Shown piece by piece: positions 17,089 through 27,880 of a DNA stretch of 64,000 nt. Source of the stretch: SAR324 cluster bacterium (GTDB taxonomy: Bacteria; SAR324; NAC60-12); the NCBI GenBank assembly GCA_015231825.1, contig JADGAV010000027.1:1736-65735 (forward strand), read 5' to 3'. Numbering within the stretch: the first letter of the stretch is position 1; every line of letters starts with the position of its first letter. Made by a program: the position numbers and the translations under genes. Below the pieces are notes generated by a model. It ran no database searches and had not been told where the DNA came from. It saw only the letters and a list, made by a program, of their open reading frames with translations.

Positions 17089-20000
17089 ATGATTGAATGG
17101 TTCGCAAAAAACCATGTGGCCGCCAATCTGTTGATGGTTCTGATTTTGGCGCTTGGCCTCTACACCCTGACATCCCGGGTACCGCTTGAAGTTTTTCCTT
17201 CAATTGAAATGGAACGGGTGACGATTCGTACCAGTTTTCCCGGCGCGACACCGGCCGAAGTGGAGGAAGGAGTCACCATTCGGATTGAGGAGGCAATTCA
17301 GGATCTCGAAGGAATCAAAGAATTGAGCTCCCAATCTTCGGAAGGCAGCTCCAATATCATAGCAGAAGCAGAGAGCGGTTATGATACCCGCCGTCTGATG
17401 GAAGATATCAAATCAAGAGTAGATGCCCTCAATACACTTCCGGATGAAGTGGAAAAATCCGTGGTCAGTATTCCCCAGCGTCGGAGAGAAGTCATCAGCG
17501 TCGTTGTCGCGGGTGATGTTTCTGAACGTGAGCTGCGGCAGCTGGGAGAACAGGTGCGGGACGAAATCATCAATTTGCCCGATGTGACCCAGGCGGATTT
17601 GGAGGGGGTCCGTCCCTTTGAGATTTCCATTGAAATCTCTGAAATCACCCTGAGAGAATATGGATTGACCTTTGCCGATGTCTCGGACGCGATTCGGAGA
17701 GGGTCCCTGGATTTGTCAGCGGGCAGTATCAAAACTCAGGGAGGAGAGATTTTAATCCGCACCAAAGGACAGGCACACCAGAAACAGGATTTTGAAAACA
17801 TCGTAATTTTTACACGAAACGATGGAATCCGCATCAGGTTGAAAGACATCGCGACCATAGAAGACGGTTTTGAGGAAACTCCGATCTTAACAAAATTCAA
17901 CAACCAGTCCGCCGTTATGATTGAGGTGTATCGGGTGGGGGAACAGAATGCGATTGATGTGGCGGAGAAAGTCCGGGATTATATCAAAATAAAGCAAAGT
18001 CAATTGCCGGAAAATATCACAATCACCTACTGGCGTGACGGTTCCAAACTGGTTGAAGCGCGCTTGAAAACGTTAACGAGCAGTGCCCTGCAGGGGGGGA
18101 TCCTGGTGTTTTTGCTCCTGACGTTATTTTTACGCCCGGCAATTGCTTTTTGGGTTTGTCTGGGGATTCCTGTCAGTTTTCTGGGAAGTGCGCTGTTGAT
18201 GCCTTTTTTCGGAGTGACACTCAATACTTTCAGTTTGTTTGCCTTTATTCTGGTGTTGGGGATTGTGGTGGATGACGCTATCGTGACCGGAGAGAATATC
18301 TACACACATCTCCAGCGTCACGGTGATGCATTGAAAGCCGCCATCGAAGGAACGAAGGAAGTCGCCATTCCGGTCACCTTCGGTGTGTTGACAACCGTTG
18401 CCGCCTTTCTCCCCCTCGCATTTATGGAAGGGAGGCGGGGTGCTTTGTTCATACAAATCCCTTTAATTGTCATTCCCGTTCTCTTGTTTTCCCTGGTGGA
18501 ATCTAAAATTATTCTGCCCGCTCACTTGAAACATCTCAAATCCCGATCCGCACAAACGGGAATTTTTTACTATTTCAATCGATTTCAAAACGCGGTTGCT
18601 GATGGTTTTGAGCATTTTGTCATTCGCCTTTACGGCCCGTCCCTTTCTTTTGCGATCCGCCAGCGCTATCTGACACTTTCTTTGTTTATTGCAGCTGTTG
18701 TCGTCATTTTAGCTGTTGTGATGAGCGGTTGGATGCGTTTCCTTTTTTTTCCGAGAGTGCAAAGTGAAGTGGCTCGAGCAGAATTGACAATGCCGGCGAG
18801 TACGCCATTTGAAATCACTGCCAAACATATTGACCGAATGACCGTGGCCGCTCAGCAGCTGCAGCAGAAATATGTGGACCCTTCCACTGGAAAAAGTGAG
18901 GTTTTGAATATACTTTCCTCGATTGGTTCTTCAGGAGGTTCCAGCTCCGGACGGTCGAATATTGGCAGGGTCTGGTTTGAGATCACTGCACCGGACGAAC
19001 GAACGGTCGACGTGACCAGTTCCCAGTTGGTGAGGGAGTGGCGTCAGGAGATTGGTCCGATTCCCGGGGCGGACACGGTAAACTTTCGTGCAGAAATCGG
19101 ACGCAGCAGCGATCCGATCGATATTCAACTTTCGGGAAACAATTTCGGCCAGCTGCAGGCGGTGGCAGAACAGGTGAAGAAACTCCTGCAAGGCTATCCT
19201 GCGGTTTTTGATATTGCGGACAGTCTCTCTGACGGGAAAGAAGAACTGCAGCTCAGCATCAAACCGGAGGCACAGGTGCTGGGAGTCAGTTTATCCAATT
19301 TGGCGCAGCAGGTCCGACAGGGTTTTTTCGGCTTTGAAGTTCAGCGTATTCAACGGGGAAGAAATGATATTGGAGTGGTTGTGCGATATCCTGCCAAAGA
19401 ACGGCAGTCCTTGAATTATCTTCACACAATGATGATCCGTACTTCGTCGGGGGCCGTCGTGCCTTTTGCCGAAGTGGCCGAAATCCGGCCGGGGCGAAGC
19501 CCTTCAGCGATCCAGCGAATTGACCGCAGACGGACCATCAATGTGACTGCCGATATCAATAAAGAAACGGCGAACCTTGCTGCAATTAAAGAGGATACAG
19601 ATCGCTTGCTGAGTCAATTGCTGCCTCATTATCCGGATGTCCACTATTCGTTTCAGGGAGAAGATCGGGAAAGGCGGGACTCCTTCAAATCCCTCTGGTG
19701 GGGACTGGGGCTGGTTCTGTTTGTGATCTATGGTTTGCTGGCGATTCCTTTTCGATCTTATCTCCAGCCTCTGATAGTGATGACCGCGATCCCGTTTGGG
19801 GTCGCCGGAGCCGTCGTCGGGCATTGGATCATGGGGATGGATTTGACCATTATGAGTTTGATGGGAATGCTGGCATTGACCGGAGTCGCCGTCAATGACA
19901 GTCTGGTGCTGGTAGACTACATCAATCGCAGGCGGCGGCAGGGAGGAAGTCTGCTTGAAGCTGTCAATTCGGCGGGAGTGGCTCGTTTTCGCCCGGTGAT

Positions 20001-20235
20001 GCTGACCTCTCTCACCACTTTTGCCGGATTGGCCCCCTTGATTTTTGATTCCAGCACCCAGGCCCAGTTTCTGATCCCGATGGCGGTCTCTTTGGGATTC
20101 GGTGTGCTCTTTGCGACTCTGGCGACTTTGATTGTCATCCCAATCAATTATCTGATTCTGGAAGATTTTGCCCGTCTCTACCACAAGCCCGAACCCGCCG
20201 GCCTTCCTGCTGCTAAACTGGAGGTCCAGTCCTGA
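17089..20235 (+). CDS. RND-family inner-membrane efflux transporter
   Basis: 1048-aa proton-driven exporter of AcrB/HAE1 size with 12 membrane helices and two large periplasmic loops. The proton-relay acidic pair is present as D395-D396 in VLGIVVDDAIVTGEN (helix 4), and helix 10 has the GVAVNDSLVLVDYINRRR motif common in non-AcrB HAE1 pumps. Porter-domain motif FPGATPAEVEEGV lies near residue 50. Substrates cannot be read from the sequence; drugs, detergents and lipids are the usual range. It is second in an operon with the adaptor and ends before a strong hairpin shared with the convergent gene. Confidence 0.93.
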   Translation: MIEWFAKNHVAANLLMVLILALGLYTLTSRVPLEVFPSIEMERVTIRTSFPGATPAEVEEGVTIRIEEAIQDLEGIKELSSQSSEGSSNIIAEAESGYDTRRLMEDIKSRVDALNTLPDEVEKSVVSIPQRRREVISVVVAGDVSERELRQLGEQVRDEIINLPDVTQADLEGVRPFEISIEISEITLREYGLTFADVSDAIRRGSLDLSAGSIKTQGGEILIRTKGQAHQKQDFENIVIFTRNDGIRIRLKDIATIEDGFEETPILTKFNNQSAVMIEVYRVGEQNAIDVAEKVRDYIKIKQSQLPENITITYWRDGSKLVEARLKTLTSSALQGGILVFLLLTLFLRPAIAFWVCLGIPVSFLGSALLMPFFGVTLNTFSLFAFILVLGIVVDDAIVTGENIYTHLQRHGDALKAAIEGTKEVAIPVTFGVLTTVAAFLPLAFMEGRRGALFIQIPLIVIPVLLFSLVESKIILPAHLKHLKSRSAQTGIFYYFNRFQNAVADGFEHFVIRLYGPSLSFAIRQRYLTLSLFIAAVVVILAVVMSGWMRFLFFPRVQSEVARAELTMPASTPFEITAKHIDRMTVAAQQLQQKYVDPSTGKSEVLNILSSIGSSGGSSSGRSNIGRVWFEITAPDERTVDVTSSQLVREWRQEIGPIPGADTVNFRAEIGRSSDPIDIQLSGNNFGQLQAVAEQVKKLLQGYPAVFDIADSLSDGKEELQLSIKPEAQVLGVSLSNLAQQVRQGFFGFEVQRIQRGRNDIGVVVRYPAKERQSLNYLHTMMIRTSSGAVVPFAEVAEIRPGRSPSAIQRIDRRRTINVTADINKETANLAAIKEDTDRLLSQLLPHYPDVHYSFQGEDRERRDSFKSLWWGLGLVLFVIYGLLAIPFRSYLQPLIVMTAIPFGVAGAVVGHWIMGMDLTIMSLMGMLALTGVAVNDSLVLVDYINRRRRQGGSLLEAVNSAGVARFRPVMLTSLTTFAGLAPLIFDSSTQAQFLIPMAVSLGFGVLFATLATLIVIPINYLILEDFARLYHKPEPAGLPAAKLEVQS

Positions 20236-20252
20236 CCGTTTGCACCCAGCCT

Positions 20253-20293
20253 GATCACTGCAAAGTACTTTTTCACCCTTCTTTGCAGTGATC
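20253..20293. terminator. Bidirectional hairpin between convergent genes
   Basis: Perfect 13-bp inverted repeat GATCACTGCAAAG / CTTTGCAGTGATC (20253-20265 and 20281-20293) with a 15-nt loop, placed between the convergent stops of the RND pump and the ygiD-like gene. No long T-run follows, but its position supports a termination role. Confidence 0.7.
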
Positions 20294-20335
20294 TTCAAAG
20301 ACGTGGAAAACGGGCTTTAAAAATGGACTATAAAC

Positions 20336-21157
20336 CTAAGGCAGCGAATCTCCGAACTGAAATGCGGAAACCCTCACTCCCATCACCTGGTCACTGAAAA
20401 TTTTGCTTCCTCGATCTGTCCCTGCTGCTCCTGCAGCGACCATCAGGGGAAGCAGGTGTTCTTCGCGAGGATGGCAATGACGTGCGGAAGGGCCGTGGCT
20501 CCAATCCAGGAGTTGAGCATTTCGGGCGTCAAACTTTTCTTCGCAGACTTCCGTCAGCCAGGCATCAAACTGATTTGAAACGGCCAATTCGGCATCCTTC
20601 ATAAAACCCTGCATATTGTGATAACTCATACCGCTGCCGATGATCAATATTCCCTGATCCCGCAACGTTTCCAGCGATTGCCCCACTTTCAGATGAAGCG
20701 ATGGATCCAGACTTTGATTCAATGAAAGACAAACAACCGGAATATCTGCGTCAGGATAAATCAGTTTCAAAGGAATAAACACGCCATGATCGAAACCCCG
20801 TTCTGGATCCGGATCACATGGCAGTTCGCTTTTGCTTAACAATTGACAGATTTTTTCTGCCAGTTCCGGTGACCCCGGTGCATCATATTCGAGCCGATAG
20901 GTGTGATCGGGAAATCCATAATAATCAAATAAAAGCGGGGGCTGTTTGTTTCCGGTGACTTTCAATGTTGCAGTTTCCCAATGGGCAGAGACGATCAGCA
21001 GGGCTTCCGGACGGCGCCCGACTTGCTCACTCAATCCTCCCAACCAGTCAGCCATGCGGTCCCAGGTGTCAGGAGGTCCCATCTTCCATTCCATAAAAAA
21101 ACAGGGCCCCCCGCCGTGGGGAATGTACAGTGTGGGGAATCGCGAATGCTCACTCAT
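20336..21157 (-). CDS. ygiD: YgiD/DODA-type LigB-superfamily dioxygenase
   Basis: 273-aa member of the class III extradiol ring-cleavage superfamily, related to 4,5-DOPA dioxygenase and E. coli YgiD. Metal and catalytic His motifs are visible: PHGGGPCF (H14), SAHWE, GFDHGVFIPLK and GSGMSYHNM. The body LIYPDADIPVVCLSLN is diagnostic. GAAGGAG precedes the ATG. It stands alone and is not linked to the gallate island 7 kb away. The substrate in this organism is unknown. Confidence 0.9.
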   Translation of the reverse strand: MSEHSRFPTLYIPHGGGPCFFMEWKMGPPDTWDRMADWLGGLSEQVGRRPEALLIVSAHWETATLKVTGNKQPPLLFDYYGFPDHTYRLEYDAPGSPELAEKICQLLSKSELPCDPDPERGFDHGVFIPLKLIYPDADIPVVCLSLNQSLDPSLHLKVGQSLETLRDQGILIIGSGMSYHNMQGFMKDAELAVSNQFDAWLTEVCEEKFDARNAQLLDWSHGPSARHCHPREEHLLPLMVAAGAAGTDRGSKIFSDQVMGVRVSAFQFGDSLP

Positions 21158-21418
21158 AATGGTTCTCCTTCATGACTAGAAACAGGTTGGCTGATCCAGG
21201 GTTGTTCGTTTTATTACCTTCTATCAGGCAAATCCTCAAGATTCATTCTCTCTGCCTTTTCCAATGTTGAATTAGTTTGTTTTAGGGTCCCGCTGTCCCG
21301 CAGAAATGAAGCAGATCGTCGAAGAGAAACGGTGGCAAAAATTCACGTAGTGTGGCAAGATGAAATTCTTTGGGCATCGGATGTTTCGGTTCACAAAATT
21401 TAACAGGGTGAAGAAAAA

Positions 21419-22165
21419 ATGTTTCGATTAAATGCACTGGGGATAAGCTTCATTGCATGGAGTGCAATTGTCGTTTTGTGTGCCTCGAAGGGGTCTGCTC
21501 AGGAAGTTTCCATTGCTTTTCCCGGAAACCTGCCTCCCTGGGTCATGGACAATAAAGAGCAAGGGATCACTTTGGAAATAGTTCGGGAGTCATTCAAAAT
21601 GGTGGGTTCCACGGTAAAGCCAAGCTTCCTCTCATTGAAAGCCCTGAATCAAGTGATTGCCCCTGATCTGGATGCTCATGCCCAGGTGGAATCTCTTTCT
21701 CTAAATGGACATTATTCGAAAATGTTCGCAGAATTTCAGACCTCGCTGATTTCTTTGAAACCGAATCGGATAGTGATCAAGAGCATCAACGATATAAAGG
21801 ACAAACGTATTGCTGCATATCAAAATGCCTCCCTCCTTTTTGGGACTGTTTTTCAACAAATGTCTCAAAATAACCCTCATTACCGGGAACTGGCGAATCA
21901 GGAGCAGCAGGTTGTTCAACTTTATGACGGACTTGCCGATCTCATTCTCCTGGATCGAAGTATTTTTTTGTATTTCCGCAGAATAACTGCTGAAACCAAT
22001 ACCTCAATGTCGATCACATTTCACCAAGTACCAGGATTGACTGCGCCGTCCCCGGTTTTTTTGGTTTTCCACGATGCAAAACTTCGGGAAAAGTTCAATG
22101 TTGGGCTGGATCTGCTGAAAGAAGTGGGGGAGTACAATAACATTTTTTACAAATACGTTAGATAG
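21419..22165 (+). CDS. Periplasmic solute-binding protein paired with a CHASE kinase
   Basis: 248-aa protein with a signal peptide (to about GSAQ, residue 27) and the type 3 extracellular binding-protein fold (SBP_bac_3): EVSIAFPGNLPPWVMDN at the start, IKSINDIKDKRIAAYQNAS hinge region and DLILLDRSIFLYFRR. It ends 9 bp before the sensor kinase gene, so it probably works as a soluble ligand receptor for that kinase rather than for an importer; no permease is adjacent. Ligand unknown; the family often binds polar amino acids. Confidence 0.8.
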   Translation: MFRLNALGISFIAWSAIVVLCASKGSAQEVSIAFPGNLPPWVMDNKEQGITLEIVRESFKMVGSTVKPSFLSLKALNQVIAPDLDAHAQVESLSLNGHYSKMFAEFQTSLISLKPNRIVIKSINDIKDKRIAAYQNASLLFGTVFQQMSQNNPHYRELANQEQQVVQLYDGLADLILLDRSIFLYFRRITAETNTSMSITFHQVPGLTAPSPVFLVFHDAKLREKFNVGLDLLKEVGEYNNIFYKYVR

Positions 22166-22174
22166 CGAGACTTT

Positions 22175-25100
22175 ATGGACTCTGATTTCTTTGAAAAGCA
22201 GCAAAAATTTCGCTCAACCCCCCGAAAAATACTTTTACTCCTGTTAATTCTCGGCGTCAGTGTTTTGAGCACACTGCTTTTGTTCCTGATGGTCAAGCAA
22301 TGGGAACAAACCCGTTTTGAATTTGAGTTTGAACGTCAGGCCAGGAGTCAGGCCACCCGGATTAAAGAACGATTCATCGAATATGAATCGGTGATTCAGT
22401 TTGTCGGAAATTTTTTGGACAACACCGTCGGGACGACAAGAAAAGACTTCCGGGGATTTGTCGAAAATATCTTTGAACGTTACCCCAGTATGCAGGCCAT
22501 TTCCTGGAATTTAAAAATCAAACATCAGCAACGGCGATTATTTGAAGAAATTATACGCAAGGATGGTTTTTCCGATTTTCAATTTAAAGAGCGAAATGCC
22601 GAGGGAAAACTGATCAGGGCGGCTGATCGACCCGATTATGTTATCGTCTATTTTATTGAACCAATCGAAGGAAACAAAGCTGCACTGGGATTCGATATTG
22701 CGTCCAGTCCGGCGCGTCTGAAAACGATACAAAGCGCTACGAAATCAGGGAATGTGACGATTACCGAAAAAATTACATTGGTCCAGGAACAGGAAAAGCA
22801 ACCTGGCGCCTTGATTTTGTTTCCGCTCTACAAACAGGGCGTATTACTGAATACCATGGAAGACCGAGAGAAATTTCTGGAAGGTTTTTCGGTGGGTGTG
22901 CTCCGGATTGGCCAGGTTATGCAGGATGCTGTCAGCAGTGAAGTTCTTGAATCGATGAATTTTTTTCTGTTTGACGAAACTGCTGATCCCGGCCAACAGT
23001 TTCTTTACCAGCTCTCTGCAGGAAAATCAGCGTCTTCAGCATCCGACCCTGACAGGAATTTGATAGAATCCAAGTTTCACTACCCGCTTTCTTTTGAAGT
23101 AGGAGGACGGCAGTGGAAACTCATGCTGACTCCTTCTTCCTCATTCGTCGACTCCCGCCAATCCATCCAGTCCTGGATTGTCCTTGTTGTGGGGTTACTC
23201 GTGAGTATATTGATCGCGCTTTATTTTGAAAAGAATTTCAAACATACTTTGAAACTGGAAAAAGAAATTTTTGAGCGGGAACAGGCTGAAAAGGAACTGC
23301 AGGAGTATAAGCGGCAATTGGAAGATGAAGTCAAGAGCAGAACTTATGAACTCGATGAGCGGGTCAAGCAACTCAATTGTCTCTACAGCATCTATCACCT
23401 TGTTGATACCAAGGACATTTCTTTTGGTGAAATTCTTCGGGGGACGGTAAATATTATTCCTCCTTCCTGCCAATTCCCGGAGATAACTTGCGCTCGTGTC
23501 GTTTTAGAAGGTGAAGAGTACCAAACCGATTCATTTCAAAAAACGAAATGGGGACTGAGTAGTGAAATCCTGGTATTTGGTGAACAGAGGGGAACCCTGG
23601 AAGTATATTACTTAGAAAAAAAACCGAATATGGATGCAGGAACATTTATTCAGGAAGAACAGATCCTGATCAATGCGGTTGCAGATCAATTGGGGCACAT
23701 TGCAGAAAGCTATCAGACGAACCGAGACTTGAAGCAGGCCAAGCTTGCTGCTGAATCCGCCAGTAAAGCGAAAAGTGAGTTTCTCGCCAATATGAGTCAT
23801 GAAATCCGCACGCCCATGAATGCCGTGATCGGGTTCAGCGAATTACTGTGGCCGCTGGTGTCCGACAAAAAACAGCGCAGCTACCTGGATTCCATTCAAA
23901 CTGCAGGAAAAAGTCTGCTGAACTTGATCAATGACATTTTGGATCTTTCCAAAATCGAAGCGGGGAAGTTTGACCTGCAATTTGAACCCACAGATCTTTC
24001 AATGATTTTAAATGAAATTCAGCAGATCTTTGGGAACAGAATATCGGGGAAAAATCTGGAATTTTTGATTGAGGTTGACGAATCCCTGCCGTCTTCACTG
24101 GTTCTGGATGAAACCAGACTGCGCCAGGTGCTGGTCAATTTGGTCGGGAATGCCATTAAATTTACAGAAGAAGGAACCATTCATCTGTCTGTAATAACTG
24201 AAACTAAATCGGAGAATGAAAGCAAAGTCGATCTGCTCATCTCGGTCAAGGATACCGGCATTGGTATTCCAAAAGAACATCTGGAATTGATTTTCGAGTC
24301 ATTTCGGCAACAGGATGGTCAAAGCAGTCGAAAATATGGAGGCACGGGACTTGGTTTGTCGATCTCTCTAAAATTGCTTGAAATGATGAACGGACACATA
24401 TCGGCTGAAAGTGAACCTGGTCAGGGGAGTACTTTTTTCGTCAAATTATATGATGTTGAGGTCTCTTCCTCCAAAGCTCCTGATCGAGACGAAGTGAAGC
24501 CTGTCAATTTGAATGAAATTTCTTTTAAACCGGCAAAGGTTCTGGTGGTGGATGATGTAGAACAGAACAGGCTGTTTATCAAAGAATTGCTCACTCAGGT
24601 TGGATTGGAAGTGATTGAAGCAGACAATGGGCAGAACGCTGTTCTTTTTGCAAAAGAAAGTCAACCCGATCTTATTTTAATGGACATCCGGATGCCGATC
24701 ATGGATGGCTATGAGGCGACTGAACTGCTGAAAGCAGACCCGTCCACTCAGACGATCCCGGTGATTGCCTTAACAGCCTCGGTCAAAACGGAGGAACTGT
24801 CGCAAATCACCACACTCGGATTTGATGCGGGTCTTTTCAAACCCGTCGATACCCGCAAACTTTTTTATGAATTGTCCCGCTTTCTTGATCCAGGGGAAAT
24901 TCCGGTAAAAAGCGAAGAACCGGTTTGCGAAGAGAATTTGGAAAGTACATTTTTGAACGGGCATGTTCCTGTTCCGTCAGGGCTTTTGGATCAATTGCAG
25001 AATGAATTTATGCAGAATTGGGAAAGTGCCAAAAACTCGGGCTTGTTTGATGAAATCGAAAATTTTGGCAATCAGATATTGCAGATGGGAATCTCGAACA

Positions 25101-25222
25101 AAATTCCAGTCCTGGAAAAATATGGACAAAGTCTGGTCGATCAATCCGCCATTTTTGACCTGGAAAAAATGAATGCGACTTTGGAGTCTTTTCCTTCCTT
25201 GATTGAAAAACTGCAGAATTAG
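22175..25222 (+). CDS. CHASE-domain hybrid sensor histidine kinase
   Basis: 1015-aa membrane sensor. First helix at about 20-40, extracytoplasmic CHASE domain (about 80-260, with [12 protein letters not shown] and [11 protein letters not shown]), second helix near 330-350, then a coiled-coil (about 355-405). A GAF-like segment (about 410-510), HisKA with phospho-His in [21 protein letters not shown], HATPase_c ([20 protein letters not shown]), a receiver with phospho-Asp in [17 protein letters not shown], and a helical tail follow. The tail lacks a clear HPt histidine. It is coupled to the binding-protein gene upstream and to the MBL-fold gene 9 bp downstream. Confidence 0.92.
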   Translation: MDSDFFEKQQKFRSTPRKILLLLLILGVSVLSTLLLFLMVKQWEQTRFEFEFERQARSQATRIKERFIEYESVIQFVGNFLDNTVGTTRKDFRGFVENIFERYPSMQAISWNLKIKHQQRRLFEEIIRKDGFSDFQFKERNAEGKLIRAADRPDYVIVYFIEPIEGNKAALGFDIASSPARLKTIQSATKSGNVTITEKITLVQEQEKQPGALILFPLYKQGVLLNTMEDREKFLEGFSVGVLRIGQVMQDAVSSEVLESMNFFLFDETADPGQQFLYQLSAGKSASSASDPDRNLIESKFHYPLSFEVGGRQWKLMLTPSSSFVDSRQSIQSWIVLVVGLLVSILIALYFEKNFKHTLKLEKEIFEREQAEKELQEYKRQLEDEVKSRTYELDERVKQLNCLYSIYHLVDTKDISFGEILRGTVNIIPPSCQFPEITCARVVLEGEEYQTDSFQKTKWGLSSEILVFGEQRGTLEVYYLEKKPNMDAGTFIQEEQILINAVADQLGHIAESYQTNRDLKQAKLAAESASKAKSEFLANMSHEIRTPMNAVIGFSELLWPLVSDKKQRSYLDSIQTAGKSLLNLINDILDLSKIEAGKFDLQFEPTDLSMILNEIQQIFGNRISGKNLEFLIEVDESLPSSLVLDETRLRQVLVNLVGNAIKFTEEGTIHLSVITETKSENESKVDLLISVKDTGIGIPKEHLELIFESFRQQDGQSSRKYGGTGLGLSISLKLLEMMNGHISAESEPGQGSTFFVKLYDVEVSSSKAPDRDEVKPVNLNEISFKPAKVLVVDDVEQNRLFIKELLTQVGLEVIEADNGQNAVLFAKESQPDLILMDIRMPIMDGYEATELLKADPSTQTIPVIALTASVKTEELSQITTLGFDAGLFKPVDTRKLFYELSRFLDPGEIPVKSEEPVCEENLESTFLNGHVPVPSGLLDQLQNEFMQNWESAKNSGLFDEIENFGNQILQMGISNKIPVLEKYGQSLVDQSAIFDLEKMNATLESFPSLIEKLQN

Positions 25223-25231
25223 GAGAATCTT

Positions 25232-26014
25232 ATGCCTTCAATAAACGATCCCTTTCATTGGGCACCCCTGCAACCTCATGGCGAAGTCAAACAGATTTTT
25301 GAAAATATCTGGTTTGTGCAGGGCCAGGTGAGAATGCCGATGATGTTTCCCATGAAGATTTCACGTTCAATGACGATCATAAAAGATCTCCAGGAGGAAA
25401 ACTTAACCTTGATCAATTCCATGAGGCTCTCGGATTCGGCACTTGCAGAATTGGAAAAGATCGGCAAAATCACCAGCGTCATTCGAATCGCAGGCTATCA
25501 CGGAAGAGATGACGCGTTTTACAAAGATACATTTCAGGCAAAGGTCTATGCTATAGAAGGACAGACCTATTCCCGCAAAATGGAAGTATCCAGGGACGTT
25601 CGGTCCGGATTTATGCAGGCTGATGTCTGGCTCAATGAAAACAGCGAACTGCCGGTAAAGAACAGCGCCTTGAAAATTATAAAATCATGCCATCCCCCTG
25701 AAGCCGTGTTGCTGGTCCAGCAGGAAGGTGGCATTTTGATCACAGGGGACACGCTTCAAAACACTCCGAAAGCCGATGAGTTCGTTAATTTTCCTGCCAA
25801 ACTGATGATGAAGAAAATGGGCTTCTACAAGCCCTGCAATGTGGGCCCTGCCTGGCTGCAATTTGCAAAACCGGACCGTGGAGAAGTACGGTCTTTGCTG
25901 GATCTCGACTTTGAACATGTGCTGCCCGCGCACGGGGAAGCTGTTTTAGACGATGCAAAAAATAAATTTCGGCCTGTGCTGGAAGGAGACTTGAAGGGGT
26001 GCCACGAAAAATGA
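25232..26014 (+). CDS. Metallo-beta-lactamase-fold protein (divergent)
   Basis: 260-aa cytosolic protein with an overall MBL-fold layout: a SVIRIAGYHGRDDAFYKDTF segment where the HxHxDH loop would be, LITGDTLQN (Asp ligand) and a C-terminal VLPAHGEAV His motif. The classical HxHxDH is reduced to GYHGRDD, so metal binding and activity are uncertain. The GGAG site overlaps the preceding kinase stop, so it belongs to the same transcript. Similar proteins are annotated DUF4336-like or MBL-fold; no specific substrate can be assigned. Confidence 0.65.
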   Translation: MPSINDPFHWAPLQPHGEVKQIFENIWFVQGQVRMPMMFPMKISRSMTIIKDLQEENLTLINSMRLSDSALAELEKIGKITSVIRIAGYHGRDDAFYKDTFQAKVYAIEGQTYSRKMEVSRDVRSGFMQADVWLNENSELPVKNSALKIIKSCHPPEAVLLVQQEGGILITGDTLQNTPKADEFVNFPAKLMMKKMGFYKPCNVGPAWLQFAKPDRGEVRSLLDLDFEHVLPAHGEAVLDDAKNKFRPVLEGDLKGCHEK

Positions 26015-26102
26015 GCTGTCGGAAAAATAATGCGATGTGAATTTTTCCTCCTGTCAGTCGAATTGAAATAGTTATGGGTCGGGTTGTCTTTTGGAGATGC
26101 TT

Positions 26103-26804
26103 GTGAGTGAAAATAAAATATTCGTTGCTGGAGCAACAGGTGCCGTGGGAAGATTTCTCTGTCCGCTGCTGGTGAACGCGGGGTATCGAGTCTATGGAAT
26201 GACCCGAAAACAAGAAAAATCAGAATTTCTGCAATCCCTGGATGTAGAACCGGTGATTGCCGATGTTTATGATGGAGCGAAACTTTCCGAAATCATGCAG
26301 CAAATAAAACCCAGTCTGGTCCTTCATCAATTGACGGATTTGCCATACGGCGTGCCTGAAAAGCTGATGGTTCAGGGCCGAATTGACAACGAAAAGATCA
26401 GGGATATCGGCACCCGGAACCTGGTGATTTCTTCTCTGGAAGCCGGAGTTGAAAGAATCATCGCACAAAGTATTTGTTTCATGTACGATGCGGGCAGCAA
26501 ACCAATTGCAGAGTCTTCCCGGTTGGCTTCTGAAAATTTACAAAAGTTTGAAAATCAGATCCTCTCCGCCGACCTTGAAGGGACCGTGCTCCGTTACGGT
26601 GTCTTTTATGGTCCGCACACTGGAGTTGAGGTTCCGGTTCGAAAGTGCAGCGTTCATGTCCATGCAGCGGCTTATGCCGGCCTTCTTGCGGTGACCCGAG
26701 GAAAAGGCGGAGTTTTCAATATTGCTGAAGACGATGGGGAAGTTTCGATAAAAAAGGCAACGGAGGAGTTGGCATGGGATCCGAACTTCAGGGTCATTCC
26801 CTAA
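26103..26804 (+). CDS. NAD-dependent epimerase/dehydratase (extended SDR)
   Basis: 233-aa Rossmann protein with the nucleotide-binding motif VAGATGAVGRFL near residue 7 and a HQLTDLPYG segment. It is short for an extended SDR, and the usual YxxxK is not obvious (SRLASENLQKFE occupies the place), so it may be an atypical or NmrA-like member. The GTG at 26103 has GGAG six nt upstream; the ATG at 26097 is too close to it, so GTG is chosen. The reaction is unknown. Confidence 0.7.
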   Translation: MSENKIFVAGATGAVGRFLCPLLVNAGYRVYGMTRKQEKSEFLQSLDVEPVIADVYDGAKLSEIMQQIKPSLVLHQLTDLPYGVPEKLMVQGRIDNEKIRDIGTRNLVISSLEAGVERIIAQSICFMYDAGSKPIAESSRLASENLQKFENQILSADLEGTVLRYGVFYGPHTGVEVPVRKCSVHVHAAAYAGLLAVTRGKGGVFNIAEDDGEVSIKKATEELAWDPNFRVIP

Positions 26805-26835
26805 ATGACACCAATCGTTTTTCGTGTTGAATCAA

Positions 26836-27730
26836 TCATTTCCTGACCCTGCTTCCATTGGGAATTGGGTTTTCAATTCGAGAAGGGAGATATTTTTTCA
26901 AAATATACAGGAGCTTCTCCTTTTCAATCGGTTTGGTCAAATAGTCCTGTACTCCCATGGCGAAGGCTTCTGTTTTTTTCTCTGAATAGGCATCTGCTGA
27001 AACAGCAGCGATTGGAACCTCGCGAAATTCTTGATGGGATCGAATCTGTCGGGTGGCTTCTCTTCCGTCCATCACCGGCATTTGCATATCCATTAAAACA
27101 AGACTGGGGGGTTGGCCTTTTTCATGAAGTTCCAATAACTTGTCTACCCCTGCTTTTCCGTTCTCAGCAAAATGAATTTGGCAATTGGGGGCAAATTCAT
27201 GGTCAAGGCCTTGATCCAGTTCCTCTCTTCCTGTTATTGCAAGTGCTTCTGCAACAGGAATTCTCGCACAGAAGCTGGAGCCTTTTTCTTCTCCCAAGCT
27301 TCTCACTGAGATTTTTCCTCCCAACATCTCGGTCAGTTTCTTTGTGATCGTCAGCCCAATCCGGTCCCTCCAAAGAGCTTTGTGGTTGAATCATCTGCCT
27401 GCTCAAATGCTTTGAATATTTTCTTCTGCTGATCATCAGAAATCCCGATCCCCTCATCGTTCACCATTAAAGCCAAATTTTCCTGGTCTCCCAAAACCTT
27501 CACTTGAACCTTTTTATCCTTTGGAGTGAACTTTATTGCATTCCCCACCAGATTCGTCAGTATCTGTATGACTTTCGTGCGGTCTGATCGTATTCTCCGA
27601 GGAAGCTTTGAACTGATTTCATAATTCAGGTGAACTCCTTTTTATTCTGCCTGAAATCGACAGGCTTCAAATATCCCCTTTATTGAGTCCTCAAGGTTAA
27701 AATCTTCTATTGACAGGCTGAGTTTCCCTC
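26836..27730 (-). pseudogene. Decayed hybrid histidine kinase (frameshift and stop)
   Basis: The minus strand encodes, in two frames, a HATPase_c region and a receiver domain. LSIEDFNLEDSIKGIF and [13 protein letters not shown] lead into DEGIGISDDQQKKIF and KLFGGTGLG. The frame is then lost by one missing base at about 27350, and LTITKKLTEMLGG continues in the other frame to a receiver with LVLMDMQMPVMDGREAT. A TAA at 27642-27644 interrupts the expected AEKKG block, and the HisKA part further upstream is unrecognisable. Both lesions and the missing N-terminus mark it as a remnant. It lies at the left border of the catabolic island. Confidence 0.85.
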
Positions 27731-27880
27731 AGCAACTGTTTTTTTGATTTGTCTTCGTCAGGGATTTCAGTCAATTTTTTGTTTTAATTTCAGATGAAGG
27801 TGCAGCAGCTTTTGGGAACTTCCGGTCAGGATCTTAAGGAAAAGAGTTGTTGACTTTCAGATAATCCAGCCAACTTCACG

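Noticed and set aside
19504-20298. 264-codon minus-strand frame antisense to the RND pump
   Set aside because: Long but Gln/Arg/His-rich with no hydrophobic core; it mirrors the codon bias of the real pump gene.
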